A stretch of 64,000 nt of DNA from the NCBI RefSeq assembly GCF_002019635.1, contig NZ_KV917372.1, positions 1 through 64,000 of the forward strand. Direction: 5' to 3'. Source of the DNA: Metabacillus halosaccharovorans. Its GTDB lineage: Bacteria; Bacillota; Bacilli; Bacillales; Bacillaceae. Numbering within the stretch: the stretch's first letter is position 1; each line of letters begins with the position of its first letter. Of the stretch, positions 17,531-26,687 are shown piece by piece. Below the pieces are notes generated by a model that saw only the letters and a program-made list of their open reading frames with translations, did no database searches and was not told where the DNA came from. The translations under genes and the position numbers were made by a program.

Positions 17531-18765
17531 TGAATCTTGCAGAAAAAGGTTTCTTAGGAACGTTGATGAAGGCTGAGTATCTGCTTAAAGATACGGTGAT
17601 TCAACCTGAGCAACTGGAAAGTACACGTCATAAAGAATTAATGCACAGAATGGTGAAGTTAAATCGAGCGGGAAAGAGCACGGATTTAGTCTCTTTGACA
17701 ACCTTACAAGACCTTGAATCGTTTGGCGGTATGACCTATCTTAGGGAGCTTGAATCATATGCAGATGTTGAAAAATTTGAAGTTTTAGAAAAGCTCATTC
17801 TGGACCTTTGGAAGGAACGGGAAAAGCGTAATATTTTAAACATTGCGGCTGTGAATGATTGGGAGATTGCTAAGGTCATTGCTGAACTGGATAAAATTAA
17901 TCAAGCCAAGATGGATGATCATACATCACTGGAACAAGCGTTGCTAAAAATCTTTGAAGCACCATGGCAGGATCAACCATTTTCGAAAGGTGTGCCAACA
18001 GGCATCAAAAAGCTCGACGAAATGACGGGTGGCTTTCAGAGTGGGGAAGTGACAATCATCGCAGCAAGACCATCAATGGGTAAAACCGATGTCATGCTTC
18101 ACTTTGCCAAATGGGCGGGATGGGCAGGATATTTACCGCTTATCTTCTCATTGGAAATGCCGGAAACCTTAATAACAAAACGATTAATTGCATCAACAGG
18201 TAACATTAACCGCAGTAAATTGAGGGAACCGAAACGAATGCTAAGTGAAAACCAAAAGAAGAAATGGCCGGATGTCATTGGTGAACTGAATGAAACATCC
18301 ATGCAGATTTTTGATGGAGCAGGACAAACAATCGCTGAGATGAGAGCGAAAACTAGAAAAATAATCAACCAGTTTCCAACGAAAAAACCAATCCTTTTAA
18401 TTGATTATTTAACCCTCATTCAATCCAGTGAAACATATGGCGGGAATGCTCATTTACAAGTAACAGAAATTTCAAAATCACTCAAAACGATGGCAAAGGA
18501 TTTTGATTGTGCAGTTATTTGTTTGGCTCAGTTAAATCGCTCGGTGGAATCAAGAGCAAATAAACGGCCGATGATGTCGGATATTCGTGAATCAGGAAGT
18601 GTAGAACAGGACGCCGATGTCATCATGTTTTTGTATCGTGAGGCGTATTACGACAAGGAAACGGAAGATCGGTCACTTGAACTTATTCTTTCAAAAAACC
18701 GAAATGGTCCAGTTGGTTCAGTCAATGTGAATTATAACGAGTATACAGGAATGATTGAGGAGTAA
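17530..18765 (+). CDS. DnaB-like replicative helicase, phage type
   Basis: A 411-residue hexameric 5'-3' helicase. Residues 1-95 form the DnaB N-terminal domain (AEKGFLGTLMKAEYLLKDTV). The RecA-like core carries Walker A (ARPSMGKTD, about residue 180), Walker B (ILLIDYLTLI), the H3 segment AVICLAQLNRSVESRANKRP and the arginine-finger block SDIRESGSVEQDADVIMFLYR. It is shorter than chromosomal DnaC (about 454 residues) and lacks its typical linker length, as in phage helicases. ATG 17530 overlaps the TGA of the loader gene. It is probably an element-specific helicase kept after loss of the element. Confidence 0.88.
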   Translation: MNLAEKGFLGTLMKAEYLLKDTVIQPEQLESTRHKELMHRMVKLNRAGKSTDLVSLTTLQDLESFGGMTYLRELESYADVEKFEVLEKLILDLWKEREKRNILNIAAVNDWEIAKVIAELDKINQAKMDDHTSLEQALLKIFEAPWQDQPFSKGVPTGIKKLDEMTGGFQSGEVTIIAARPSMGKTDVMLHFAKWAGWAGYLPLIFSLEMPETLITKRLIASTGNINRSKLREPKRMLSENQKKKWPDVIGELNETSMQIFDGAGQTIAEMRAKTRKIINQFPTKKPILLIDYLTLIQSSETYGGNAHLQVTEISKSLKTMAKDFDCAVICLAQLNRSVESRANKRPMMSDIRESGSVEQDADVIMFLYREAYYDKETEDRSLELILSKNRNGPVGSVNVNYNEYTGMIEE

Positions 18766-18817
18766 TCGATCAGATATAGTAATGAAGACGTTAAATTCTT
18801 AAATCGGGGTGTTATAA

Positions 18818-19288
18818 ATGATTGTAAAAGACCTTTACCTTGAATCTATACGTGATGAGGAATCTTCATTGGCCCATTATATATGCCATTTACTTGAGGA
18901 ACAGAAAATATCATTAGAAGACGATGTATCCAAAATAGACTTTGATCAAGCTGATCAGCGGAAAGTAGCGGAAATGATTGAAAAGAATAGATTAGGTTTT
19001 CAAAAGGTTGGTATTTATTCACTGAAGATGAGTGAGAATGAATTTGTTTTTATCTTTGCTGGAAGTAGGGAACAAGCCACCCAATTCTATATGAAAACAT
19101 TTCGAGATTTCCCATTGAATTGTATTGAATATTCGCTTGATTTTCATCTTACTAGAGGAATAGGTGTGATTTCGTTCCGGGAGATGAGAAAGGAGTTTGA
19201 GAGTTTTCCGGTTGTGGCCGGGTATTTTGAGAGGGAGTGGGTTAAGGAAAATATGGCAGAAACTTTGAATGAATTTGCTTCTGTCTAA
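18818..19288 (+). CDS. Hypothetical protein after helicase
   Basis: A 156-residue protein of unknown family, 52 bases after the helicase gene and probably co-transcribed. It is soluble and mixed alpha/beta; residues 55-105 (KVGIYSLKMSENEFVFIFAG) suggest a central sheet with a following helix. It has no metal or nucleotide motif that I can see. Its position suggests it travelled with the replication pair. The start lies after GGGGTG with adequate spacing. Confidence 0.6.
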   Translation: MIVKDLYLESIRDEESSLAHYICHLLEEQKISLEDDVSKIDFDQADQRKVAEMIEKNRLGFQKVGIYSLKMSENEFVFIFAGSREQATQFYMKTFRDFPLNCIEYSLDFHLTRGIGVISFREMRKEFESFPVVAGYFEREWVKENMAETLNEFASV

Positions 19289-19391
19289 TTTTAAAGCTTG
19301 ACCAATTAAAGATTGGTTAATAGGAAAAAGAAGGAAATTATCGTGTTTTGTAGAATAATCATTTAGATAAATGTAGGATGGAGTGAAGAAA

Positions 19392-19793
19392 TTGATGAGA
19401 TTAAAAATAATTAATAATATAAAAACAAATAATTTTAGCGATAATCTCTTGATGGAAAAGATCACAGGTTTGTGGAAGGAAGCTTCTAATCACTTACCGG
19501 ACCGAGATATGAATATCTACGGTGTTTATCATGATTACGAAAGTGATTATAAAGGTGATTACAGATTAAGTATTGGAATAGAAGATAGCAAAAGTGACCC
19601 TTCACTAGAAATACCGGATCATGAAAAGTATGAAATCTTCAAAGTGGACACAGAGGATGAACAAGGTATTATAAACACTTGGAAAATGATTTGGGAACGT
19701 GAGAATTCAGGTGCTTTGAAAAGGGCGTACACATACGATTTTGAGAAATATGATCCTGATGGTGAAATTGAGATATACATAGCAATAAAATAA
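19392..19793 (+). CDS. GyrI/effector-binding-like protein
   Basis: A 133-residue protein resembling stand-alone AraC-type effector-binding (GyrI-like/SHS2 fold) proteins: NIYGVYHDYESDYKGDYRLS resembles the strand pair of that fold, with the acidic GIEDSKSD next, and the C-terminal DGEIEIYIAIK is the typical closing strand. Such proteins bind small amphipathic ligands; an enzymatic role is not expected. I chose TTG 19392, eight bases after GGAG; ATG 19395 is the alternative. It lacks a DNA-binding domain. Confidence 0.6.
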   Translation: MMRLKIINNIKTNNFSDNLLMEKITGLWKEASNHLPDRDMNIYGVYHDYESDYKGDYRLSIGIEDSKSDPSLEIPDHEKYEIFKVDTEDEQGIINTWKMIWERENSGALKRAYTYDFEKYDPDGEIEIYIAIK

Positions 19794-19820
19794 TGAAAAG
19801 AGGAATTTATTTTGACAAAA

Positions 19821-19852
19821 AGGGAACCAGTATATAAGGGTTCCCTATTTTT
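19821..19852 (+). terminator. Rho-independent terminator
   Basis: AGGGAACC (19821-19828) pairs with GGTTCCCT (19839-19846), followed by ATTTTT. Confidence 0.75.
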
Positions 19853-19952
19853 ATTTGATTTTGAGTCAAATAAAAGCTGAAGAGAGGAATTGGGAAAGTA
19901 GTATTAATAAAAAGGTTAATGTCAAAGCTAAAATATAAAAGGAGTGATTTTA

Positions 19953-20429
19953 TTGAAAAAATTAGCTAATCTAGTCTTATTATTAGCAACTGTTTGCATT
20001 GTACAAGCTTGTAACAATGATGAAGTGTCAGATCCTCCACCGGCAGCTCCTGTGGAGAAAGATGATTCAGTAAATCAAGATACCGTTGACCAAAATGAAA
20101 ATGCCGACGCAATGTTTAATTTTACTAATTTTGACTTAGATGTAGATTATCCTGATAACAAAAATTATGATGTTGATTATGATAATGAGCAGGATGGTAT
20201 GGAAGCAGAGATTGAAGATACGTTAAATCAAAACAATCTTTCAGGTGACGAGGCTTTTGAAGAGCTGAAACCTAAATTTGAAAAGTTAACATTTGATCAA
20301 AACACAAAGAATGAAGATGTTCTAAGTGAAGTGAAAGAAGTCTTTGAGATTAACGATGATTATACGAGAATCAAAGTGGAAGTTGAGTTTGCAGATGGTA
20401 CGGAAAAAGAATATAGTGAACAGAAATAA
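19953..20429 (+). CDS. YusW-like lipoprotein
   Basis: A 158-residue predicted lipoprotein. MKKLANLVLLLATVCIVQAC is a signal peptide with a lipobox-like VQAC. A Pro/Asp-rich linker follows, then a domain (residues 55-158) whose NFTNFDLDVDYPDNKNYDVD and EVEFADGTEKEY strands resemble YusW-family proteins of Bacillus. The function of YusW is unknown. The TTG start at 19953 is nine bases after AGGAG; GTG 19944 overlaps that site. The mature protein is very acidic. A perfect terminator follows. Confidence 0.75.
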   Translation: MKKLANLVLLLATVCIVQACNNDEVSDPPPAAPVEKDDSVNQDTVDQNENADAMFNFTNFDLDVDYPDNKNYDVDYDNEQDGMEAEIEDTLNQNNLSGDEAFEELKPKFEKLTFDQNTKNEDVLSEVKEVFEINDDYTRIKVEVEFADGTEKEYSEQK

Positions 20430-20430
20430 A

Positions 20431-20458
20431 GATGCAGAGTTTTACCTGCATCTTTTTT
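20431..20458 (+). terminator. Rho-independent terminator
   Basis: GATGCAG (20431-20437) pairs with CTGCATC (20446-20452), followed by six T. Confidence 0.85.
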
Positions 20459-20469
20459 GAAAGGTTGTT

Positions 20470-21699
20470 TTATTTGTGGTTTCCAATAAATGGTGGGACA
20501 GTGAACCTGTCCCCCTGTCCAAATTTCATTATTTCAGATGCAGCGCGTTTGTAGCCGCCTTTTTCTTGTAGGAGGGTTCCAAATTCAGTGCAGTTTTGTT
20601 TGTATTTTTTATTGTTTAATAAGTTTAGTAATGATTGTTTCAGAGTTTCTGAGTTACATTCTTTTAAATGGATGCCGCATCCTAAACGTTCAACTTGTTG
20701 TGCAATCATTTCTTGTTCTTGTTGTTGAGGATAGAGGATTAAGGGGACTTTAAAATATAATCCTTCTTGGGCACTGTTCATTCCTCCATGTGTAACGAAT
20801 ATGTCTACTTTTTGCAGCAAGTCTATCTGATTCACAAAGCTATAAAGAATAAAATTTTCAGGTATAAAAGAAAAATCAGTTTCGTTCATTTTTTTTCCTA
20901 AAGATAGGATAAAGGTTGCTTCGATATCTTTAAAAGCTTGAAAGCAGTCCTCGTAAAATTTTTTGTTATCTCCAAATATACTTCCCAGAGAAATATAAAC
21001 GATTGGTTTTTCACTTTTAGGCAGTGCAACGATTTCTCCTTCTTTTCGATCCGATATAGAAGGGCCTACAAAACAATATGTATGATCAAACACATTTTTG
21101 TTTGGAGTAAATTCCGCAGCGGTAAAGACTATATTCAATTTTTCTTTACTACTCAAAGCATCTAAAAGAGGAGGTTTCTTCATATTGTATTTTTTGCATA
21201 AATGGTGTTGAATGCTTAATGCTTTAACAAGATGTTTTAAATCTCCTCGTGCAAATTGAAATACCAAATTGAGTAGCTCTTTTGGCATATTTAAGAATGA
21301 TTCATGAAATGGAAAGGTTGTTGTGGAACAAATGGTAGGAATGTTTTTAATTTGACCTACATATTTACCCCAAGTTGCTAAAGAATCATGAATAATATAG
21401 TCAGGTTTTTCTCTGTCGACTTCGCTTAATAAAAAGTCTAACATTTTCTCAGTGCTCTCGATACAAACCCTAAAAACAATGGGAAAGTATTTCAGCTGTT
21501 CTTCTGTATAATTTGTATCCTCTAAACGATTGATGCTATAAGGCATATATGTAGCACCAGTTTCTTCAATCTTTTCCTTTAAATCAGGAAAAGAGTAATA
21601 TAATACTTCTTCTCCTTGATAAATTAACTCTTCCACTAAAGCGAGAGTAGGGTTTGTATGACCATGAGCTGGAATATTAAAAAAGATAGCTTTACCCAA
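20470..21699 (-). CDS. Macrolide-type UDP-glycosyltransferase (GT1)
   Basis: A 409-residue GT-B glycosyltransferase of the MGT/YjiC type. The N-terminal domain starts KAIFFNIPAHGHTNPTLALV with the catalytic His of the GT1 family (H13 in AHGH). The C-terminal domain carries PIVYISLGSIFG and the donor-binding signature FVTHGGMNSAQEGLYFKVPL followed by PQQQEQ. Relatives glycosylate macrolides, flavonoids and other lipophilic alcohols; a self-protection role is possible. TTG 21699 has AAAGGAG upstream. The last 13 residues or so (GDRFTVPPFI...) come from a dispersed repeat also found at the end of the AraC gene at 33113. Confidence 0.88.
   Translation of the reverse strand: MGKAIFFNIPAHGHTNPTLALVEELIYQGEEVLYYSFPDLKEKIEETGATYMPYSINRLEDTNYTEEQLKYFPIVFRVCIESTEKMLDFLLSEVDREKPDYIIHDSLATWGKYVGQIKNIPTICSTTTFPFHESFLNMPKELLNLVFQFARGDLKHLVKALSIQHHLCKKYNMKKPPLLDALSSKEKLNIVFTAAEFTPNKNVFDHTYCFVGPSISDRKEGEIVALPKSEKPIVYISLGSIFGDNKKFYEDCFQAFKDIEATFILSLGKKMNETDFSFIPENFILYSFVNQIDLLQKVDIFVTHGGMNSAQEGLYFKVPLILYPQQQEQEMIAQQVERLGCGIHLKECNSETLKQSLLNLLNNKKYKQNCTEFGTLLQEKGGYKRAASEIMKFGQGDRFTVPPFIGNHK
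20483..20520 (-). repeat. Dispersed hairpin repeat, copy 1 (in CDS end)
   Basis: The minus strand reads GGGACAG-GTTCA-CTGTCCC, a perfect seven-pair hairpin, followed by ACCATTTATTGG. It is translated as the C-terminal tail of the glycosyltransferase. Copies lie at 21876-21914 and 33119-33158, all on the minus strand at gene ends. Confidence 0.8.
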
Positions 21700-21875
21700 G
21701 AAAATTTCTCCTTTAATTAATTAGTAATGTTTTCCTTATTATACACGTGATAACTGAAATTGTTTTATCTTTACTATCAATATTGCAAAAGATAAATGTA
21801 TAGGAAGAAAAAAGCTCATCTCAGGAGCATGAGGAGACAATCTATGAAAGAGAGTGGAATTATTTAATGGATTTA

Positions 21876-21914
21876 CCAATAAATGGAGGGACAATGAACC
21901 TGTCCCTCAGGTCC
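21876..21914 (-). repeat. Dispersed hairpin repeat, copy 2 (after NhaC stop)
   Basis: GGGACAGGTTCATTGTCCC and CCATTTATTGG follow immediately after, and overlap, the TGA of the NhaC gene. Here the stop codon precedes the repeat, so no tail is made. Confidence 0.8.
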
Positions 21915-23325
21915 ACAAGGCAGTTACAACAAATAATACAGCTGCGATTAGTCCGCCGATTGTGGAGATTTTCAGTTTATAGCGTGCGTAATCGATGAGG
22001 TCCATGTCTAGGATGGATGCGGTTGTAATGGTTGTGTCGCCTAGTGGGGAGGTTAGTGCACCGAATGCTCCGCTGGCGAATACTGCACCGACTGTTAATG
22101 GAATGGAGGCTCCGGTGGATACGGCTAGTGTGATGCCGAGTGGCATGAACAATCCCCACGTTCCCCAGGAGCTTCCGATAAAGTAACCGACAACAGAACC
22201 AAGAACAAATATAGCCGCAGGAGTCAGATAGGCTGGCAAAAAGCTTCCTAGTGAACTGCTGATAAACTCGGAAAAACCAAGATCTTCAGCTGCTAAGGTT
22301 AAGGTCCATATGAGAATAAGGAGGCTGATCGCTTCCATCATCTGATTTCCGCCGTCGTAAAAATGGTAAAGGGTTTCGTTCATTTTCACACGTCTGATCA
22401 CATAAAAAATAAAGGTTAAAACAAGAGTGATAAATACAGCCAAAAGCATCACAAACGTTGCATCAGCCATAGAGTAGGCCTCGAAAATCGTTTCAGCCCC
22501 TTGAGCTATACCGTTTTGCCATAATAAAAATAAAGATAATGATAGCAATAAAAAGACAGGAACAATCAAATGCCATGGCTGTGCTTTCACAAGGGACAAT
22601 TCTTTTTTAATTCCTATGCGGTGAAATTCGTGTTCTTCTTCTTCCAAATCTTTCTGTGCTCGCTTGTCGGTTTTAGACTTTTTAGGTGTCCAAAACGTCT
22701 GCACAATTCCAATGAGAAGCATAACGATTGCATAAAAATTAAACAAAATACTTAATAGGAATACCTCATAAGGGGACATACCTAAATTTAATTCACTTAT
22801 GCCACCTTCCACTAATGAGACCATAAAGCCGACAAAAGCTGTTGCGACCGGCAGCAGCACGATCATTGATTCTGTTGAAATATCTAATGTTAATCCCACT
22901 TTTTGCTTGGAAAGGTTCATTTTTTTGATAAGTGATTTAATAATCGGTCCTATCATCATAATCCGAAACATTGGCATCATAAACGTAAAGGGGAGGGTAA
23001 GCCAAATAAAGATAAGAAGTCCTCGTTCAGTGCGAATTTTAGATCCGGCCCATTCTGAAAACCCCTTAATGCCGCCAGATATATTCATCATCCCGACAAG
23101 ACCACCAAATAAATATAAAAAAACGATGATCTTAATATTTGTTTCATCGGAAAGGGTGGTGACAATGTAGGAAACAGCTTGCTCTGTTCCAGAAAGCAGA
23201 TCGGCTGAAACTAGAATGGATCCAACTAAAATCCCAACAACTAAACCAGGCAGGATGTTTTTTAACCAAACAGACATGCCAATGACGATAATAAATGGTA
23301 ATAATGAGAGCCAGGTTTGATTCAA
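21907..23325 (-). CDS. NhaC-family Na+/H+ antiporter
   Basis: A 472-residue antiporter with 11-12 predicted helices, exchanging sodium for protons to maintain pH and salt balance. Conserved family parts are ISTESMIVLLPVATAFVGFM, GSSWGTWGLFMPLGITLAVS and the late ASGAFGALTSPLGDTTITTA. A charged cytoplasmic loop (KKSKTDKRAQKDLEEEEHEF) sits near residue 220. TTG 23325 follows GGAGGAG by six bases. It lies downstream of the beta-lactamase gene on the same strand, with about 80 bases between; I see no clear terminator there, so some read-through under beta-lactam induction is possible. Confidence 0.9.
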   Translation of the reverse strand: MNQTWLSLLPFIIVIGMSVWLKNILPGLVVGILVGSILVSADLLSGTEQAVSYIVTTLSDETNIKIIVFLYLFGGLVGMMNISGGIKGFSEWAGSKIRTERGLLIFIWLTLPFTFMMPMFRIMMIGPIIKSLIKKMNLSKQKVGLTLDISTESMIVLLPVATAFVGFMVSLVEGGISELNLGMSPYEVFLLSILFNFYAIVMLLIGIVQTFWTPKKSKTDKRAQKDLEEEEHEFHRIGIKKELSLVKAQPWHLIVPVFLLLSLSLFLLWQNGIAQGAETIFEAYSMADATFVMLLAVFITLVLTFIFYVIRRVKMNETLYHFYDGGNQMMEAISLLILIWTLTLAAEDLGFSEFISSSLGSFLPAYLTPAAIFVLGSVVGYFIGSSWGTWGLFMPLGITLAVSTGASIPLTVGAVFASGAFGALTSPLGDTTITTASILDMDLIDYARYKLKISTIGGLIAAVLFVVTALWT

Positions 23326-23404
23326 AAGTTACTCCTCCCGGGACAAAAAATACAATGCTTAGATTAGTTTGTCTAGAGAGGAGTTGGATTATGATTGTTC
23401 GTAA

Positions 23405-24304
23405 TTATTTTTTCTCAAATGCTGAAAGTACGACTTTTGTTGCTTCTGCAATGAGCTCATCATCATAAGTAGCATCTTTTTCATTTCGGTTTGATAGAAT
23501 GGCTAAAACAATTGGATCTTCATTTGGTGGCCAAATGATCGCAATATCATTTCTAGTGCCATACGATGCTGCTCCGGTTTTATCTGCTACTTCCCAACCT
23601 TTTGGTACTCCGGCACGAATTAATGCATCACCGGTTGTATTTCGCTTCATCCAGTCAATTAAAAGCTCACGTTTTTCTGGTGGAAGAGCATCTTCAAGTG
23701 CAAAAGTCTGAAGGCTTGCAGCAAGGGCTTTTGCTGTACTTGTATCATGGGTTTCACCAGGGGCTACATCGTTTAATTCTGGTTCCATTCGTTCAGGATT
23801 TGTCATATCATCACCAATTTGTCTTAGGGCATGTTTAAATTCTTCAGGTCCACCTATTTGTTCAAAAATGAGATTTGCAGCGGTATTGTCACTGTAGCGT
23901 AATGATGCATCAGAAAGATCCCGAAGTGTCATACCGGTATCGACATGTTGTTCTGTAATTGGACTATATGTAACAAGGTCATCACGGGAATAGGTGATCG
24001 TTTCGTTCAGATCTTCAATAGATTTCTGCTGCAAAAGGACTCCTACCGCCAAAGCTTTACTAGTTGATGCATATGCAAATCGTTCATCAGGTCGATAGGA
24101 AATGGCCACATCTGTTCCGGTGTCCAGAGCGTAAACTCCCAGCTTAGCATCATATTTTTCTTCAAGTTTAGAAAATTCATCCTGACTAGCAGGTTCATTT
24201 TTTTGTTGTACAGATTGAGTTGATTGTGCTGGATCGTTTGAACATCCCATAAGAACTAGAAAGGAAAGTAATAACACAGATGCCAGTTTGTTTTTTGTTT
24301 TCAT
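23405..24304 (-). CDS. bla: Class A beta-lactamase, lipoprotein
   Basis: A 299-residue serine beta-lactamase hydrolysing penicillins and perhaps cephalosporins. All class A motifs are present: S80-T-S-K83 (S70xxK), S138-D-N140 (SDN130), E174-P-E-L-N178 (the omega-loop E166), and K242-T-G (KTG234). The leader ends in LMGC, a lipobox, so the enzyme is probably membrane-anchored, with possible release, as in Bacillus licheniformis BlaP. Its promoter (24372-24400) is overlaid by one BlaI-type dyad, with a second at the transcription start. It lies downstream of blaR1 but has its own promoter after the blaR1 terminator. Confidence 0.95.
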   Translation of the reverse strand: MKTKNKLASVLLLSFLVLMGCSNDPAQSTQSVQQKNEPASQDEFSKLEEKYDAKLGVYALDTGTDVAISYRPDERFAYASTSKALAVGVLLQQKSIEDLNETITYSRDDLVTYSPITEQHVDTGMTLRDLSDASLRYSDNTAANLIFEQIGGPEEFKHALRQIGDDMTNPERMEPELNDVAPGETHDTSTAKALAASLQTFALEDALPPEKRELLIDWMKRNTTGDALIRAGVPKGWEVADKTGAASYGTRNDIAIIWPPNEDPIVLAILSNRNEKDATYDDELIAEATKVVLSAFEKK

Positions 24305-24351
24305 TAAATCTTACCTCTTTCTTTGTTAATTTTGTTTTATCCTAATAAAAC

Positions 24352-24363
24352 TTACATATGTAA
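24352..24363 (-). promoter_or_regulatory. BlaI operator A (bla)
   Basis: A perfect palindrome TTACATATGTAA, 23 bases from operator B (centre to centre). It covers the likely start of bla transcription, and its sequence equals the classical BlaI/MecI dyad core. Confidence 0.8.
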
Positions 24364-24371
24364 TACTTAAA

Positions 24372-24400
24372 ATATTACACGTGTAAGTTTTTGGAGTCAA
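24372..24400 (-). promoter_or_regulatory. bla promoter with BlaI operator B
   Basis: On the minus strand: -35 TTGACT (24395-24400), a 17-base spacer, and -10 TAATAT (24372-24377). The perfect palindrome TTACACGTGTAA (24375-24386) overlaps the -10, so bound BlaI would exclude RNA polymerase. Confidence 0.85.
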
Positions 24401-24433
24401 CACTTTTTTGTGAGTGTTTTACATCAAATAAAT

Positions 24434-24462
24434 AAAAAAACCCACAGATGTTAATCTGTGGG
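24434..24462 (-). terminator. blaR1 terminator
   Basis: CCCACAGAT (24441-24449) pairs with ATCTGTGGG (24454-24462); on the minus strand seven T follow. It separates blaIR1 from the bla promoter. Confidence 0.85.
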
Positions 24463-24485
24463 GAGGATGGATTCTTTCAAATTCA

Positions 24486-26282
24486 CTATGATTTAATAAT
24501 ACCTTCCTTCTTCAATATGGAAAGGGCGATTTCCGATGCAGTACTTCCTCCAGCATCTTTTTCACCTTGTATGTGTACAGCAAAAAAGAACGTATTATCT
24601 GCGGTCTCTACATATCCAATAAACCAACCATCAATATTTTTACCGTTTACTTCTGCAGTTCCCGTTTTTCCGGATAATCGATGTTCATTTGTTTTTTCTA
24701 GTAGTATTGCGTCTTTGACAGTTTGAATAGTAGATGGATCAAAAGATAAATCATTATGATAAAACGTTCTCAACATACCAATCTGTTCAACAGGTGAGAT
24801 TTTTAGTGAGCCATCCATCCAATAATCAGTCATGTTATTTGACATATCTTTGTTTCCGTAATTCAATTGTTCAAAGTAAGTTAGCAACTTCTTTTTACCG
24901 AGATGCTTGTCAAGATGTTGAAAATACCATGTGGTGGAGTTTTTCATAGCCGTAAATAAATCCTGGTCTTGATTCCATTTATCATATTTGTGTAAAGTTC
25001 CATCCCAGGCTAATTCGGAATTTTCTTTTGAAATAATCCCATTTTCCAACGCAAACAAAGCACTGAAAATTTTATAAGTAGAATTGGGAGCGAACCTCGT
25101 AGTACTTTCATCCTTATTGTATATTGTGTACTGATCCATTTTGCTGTCGTATAAGACGGCACTTCCAGTAAGATTCTCAAAATAAGGAGAATAATCTTTG
25201 TTAACAATATTTTGATGCGAAAATGGATGTGTGTCTTTGTTGAAAGCAAGCACAGATATTGAAGGAATACTACCTAGTATGAACACAAGAACAGCTGTAA
25301 AGATTAGTCCGCTTTTTACTTTTTGCCGTTTTGATTCTACTTGGAAATTTACGATCGTCACTATGCGCCGTTTTACTTGTTTATACGAGCTGCTAATTTC
25401 TGATGCAGCAACTAAAGGTGAAACTTGTTTTGATTGAGAAGCAAATTTTAATATAACCTCACCATATTTAAGCTGAGAATCTTCATCAAGCTTTTTTAAA
25501 ACAGCATAATCGCAAGTAATCTCCATCTCAGTTTGCATTTCTTTTAAGAAATACCAAACGATAGGATTAAACCAATAAACAATTCTAGATAGACCCATTA
25601 CATAATTGATGAGAATATCTTTACGTTTACAATGAACCAATTCGTGAAGTAACACACTTTTCATATCGTCATCAGTAAGCATTGAAAAATTGATTGGTAA
25701 GACAATATATCGTCTGAAAAACCCAAATGTAATGGGGGACTTTACTAAAGGTGAATAGGCTAATATGACCTTTTTATGAAAGTCTATATCCTTTTTGCAT
25801 GCTGTAAGTAGGTTTGTTAAATCTCGGTTTACATTAACTTTTAAACTCTTTTTTATCTTATGGATTCTTAGATTACTAGAAAAAGTAGCCAGAAGGATAA
25901 CCATCATTCCTATTATCCATATGCAAAAAAAGACAGAATCCAGCATGTTTAAGGGTGATTGTTCAATAGAATTGGAAAAGTTTTGTTGCCAATTTCCATT
26001 CTGAAGAAACGTTTCAGTCATGGTTGCATCAGAATTGATGTCGGTTTGGCTTGGATGATGAACTCCAAAATTTATGAACTGTCGAAAAAATGAGTTGATT
26101 TCAAGGAATTGCAAGGGGATAAAAGGTGCAAACAAAACCAAAAGAGAAATTAGACTGATGTGATATTGGGTATTGACAGTGATTTGCTTATTTAACCCCT
26201 TTTTTATAACGAAAATGATACAAAAGATGACAGATACAATCATGTTACTAATGAAGAAGAGAGTGAAGAAAGAATTGCCCAT
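24486..26282 (-). CDS. blaR1: BlaR1 beta-lactam sensor/signal transducer
   Basis: A 598-residue membrane receptor. The N-terminal part has four predicted helices and a zinc metalloprotease domain with HELVHCKRKD near residue 210 and a downstream EMEITCDYAV segment. The C-terminal third is an extracytoplasmic penicillin-binding sensor (class D-like): STYK near residue 397 supplies the acylated Ser, and SGKTGTAEVNG is near 537. Acylation by a beta-lactam should trigger the protease domain and inactivate BlaI. Its ATG overlaps the end region of blaI with one base between, so the two are translated together. The length matches BlaR1/MecR1 proteins (585-600). Confidence 0.93.
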   Translation of the reverse strand: MGNSFFTLFFISNMIVSVIFCIIFVIKKGLNKQITVNTQYHISLISLLVLFAPFIPLQFLEINSFFRQFINFGVHHPSQTDINSDATMTETFLQNGNWQQNFSNSIEQSPLNMLDSVFFCIWIIGMMVILLATFSSNLRIHKIKKSLKVNVNRDLTNLLTACKKDIDFHKKVILAYSPLVKSPITFGFFRRYIVLPINFSMLTDDDMKSVLLHELVHCKRKDILINYVMGLSRIVYWFNPIVWYFLKEMQTEMEITCDYAVLKKLDEDSQLKYGEVILKFASQSKQVSPLVAASEISSSYKQVKRRIVTIVNFQVESKRQKVKSGLIFTAVLVFILGSIPSISVLAFNKDTHPFSHQNIVNKDYSPYFENLTGSAVLYDSKMDQYTIYNKDESTTRFAPNSTYKIFSALFALENGIISKENSELAWDGTLHKYDKWNQDQDLFTAMKNSTTWYFQHLDKHLGKKKLLTYFEQLNYGNKDMSNNMTDYWMDGSLKISPVEQIGMLRTFYHNDLSFDPSTIQTVKDAILLEKTNEHRLSGKTGTAEVNGKNIDGWFIGYVETADNTFFFAVHIQGEKDAGGSTASEIALSILKKEGIIKS

Positions 26283-26283
26283 A

Positions 26284-26670
26284 TTATTCTTTCCTTTTGT
26301 TCTTACGATCTTCTAAAATTTGATACAACTCATTAATTTCATGCTCTGACAGCTTATCTTTTTCCAAGAAGTTTAAGACCATGGAATTGAGAGTACCATT
26401 ATAAAACCGATTTAAAAAACTATGACTCTCTTCTTCTATATAATCACTTTCCTTAACATTTGCTGTATAAACAAAGATACGGCCTTCTTTATGGTTTTTG
26501 AGGGCGCCTTTTTTAATCAATCGCAATAGCATCGTTTGAATTGTTTTAGGGCTCCAATCACTCGTTTTGGATAATTTTTCGATCACCTCATTTGTATTGA
26601 TCGAAGGGTGTTTCCATACGATTTTCATTACTTCTAATTCAGCATCTGAAATTTGCGGGATATTTTTCAT
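26284..26670 (-). CDS. blaI: BlaI/MecI-family repressor
   Basis: A 128-residue winged-helix repressor. The N-terminal ISDAELEVMKIVWKHPSINT and the recognition region TSDWSPKTIQTMLLRLIKKG (residues 37-57) are typical of BlaI/MecI, followed by a dimerisation helix region ending in Lys-rich KNKRKE. It should bind TTACA-NN-TGTAA dyads as a dimer and be removed after BlaR1 signalling. I chose ATG 26670, five bases after GGTGG, over GTG 26679, which is part of that ribosome site. It is autoregulated by operator C. Confidence 0.93.
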   Translation of the reverse strand: MKNIPQISDAELEVMKIVWKHPSINTNEVIEKLSKTSDWSPKTIQTMLLRLIKKGALKNHKEGRIFVYTANVKESDYIEEESHSFLNRFYNGTLNSMVLNFLEKDKLSEHEINELYQILEDRKNKRKE

Positions 26671-26687
26671 CGTAACCACCTTTAAAC

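Noticed and set aside
21977-22159. His/Arg-rich 60-codon frame in the nhaC region
   Set aside because: A shadow of the NhaC gene in another frame.
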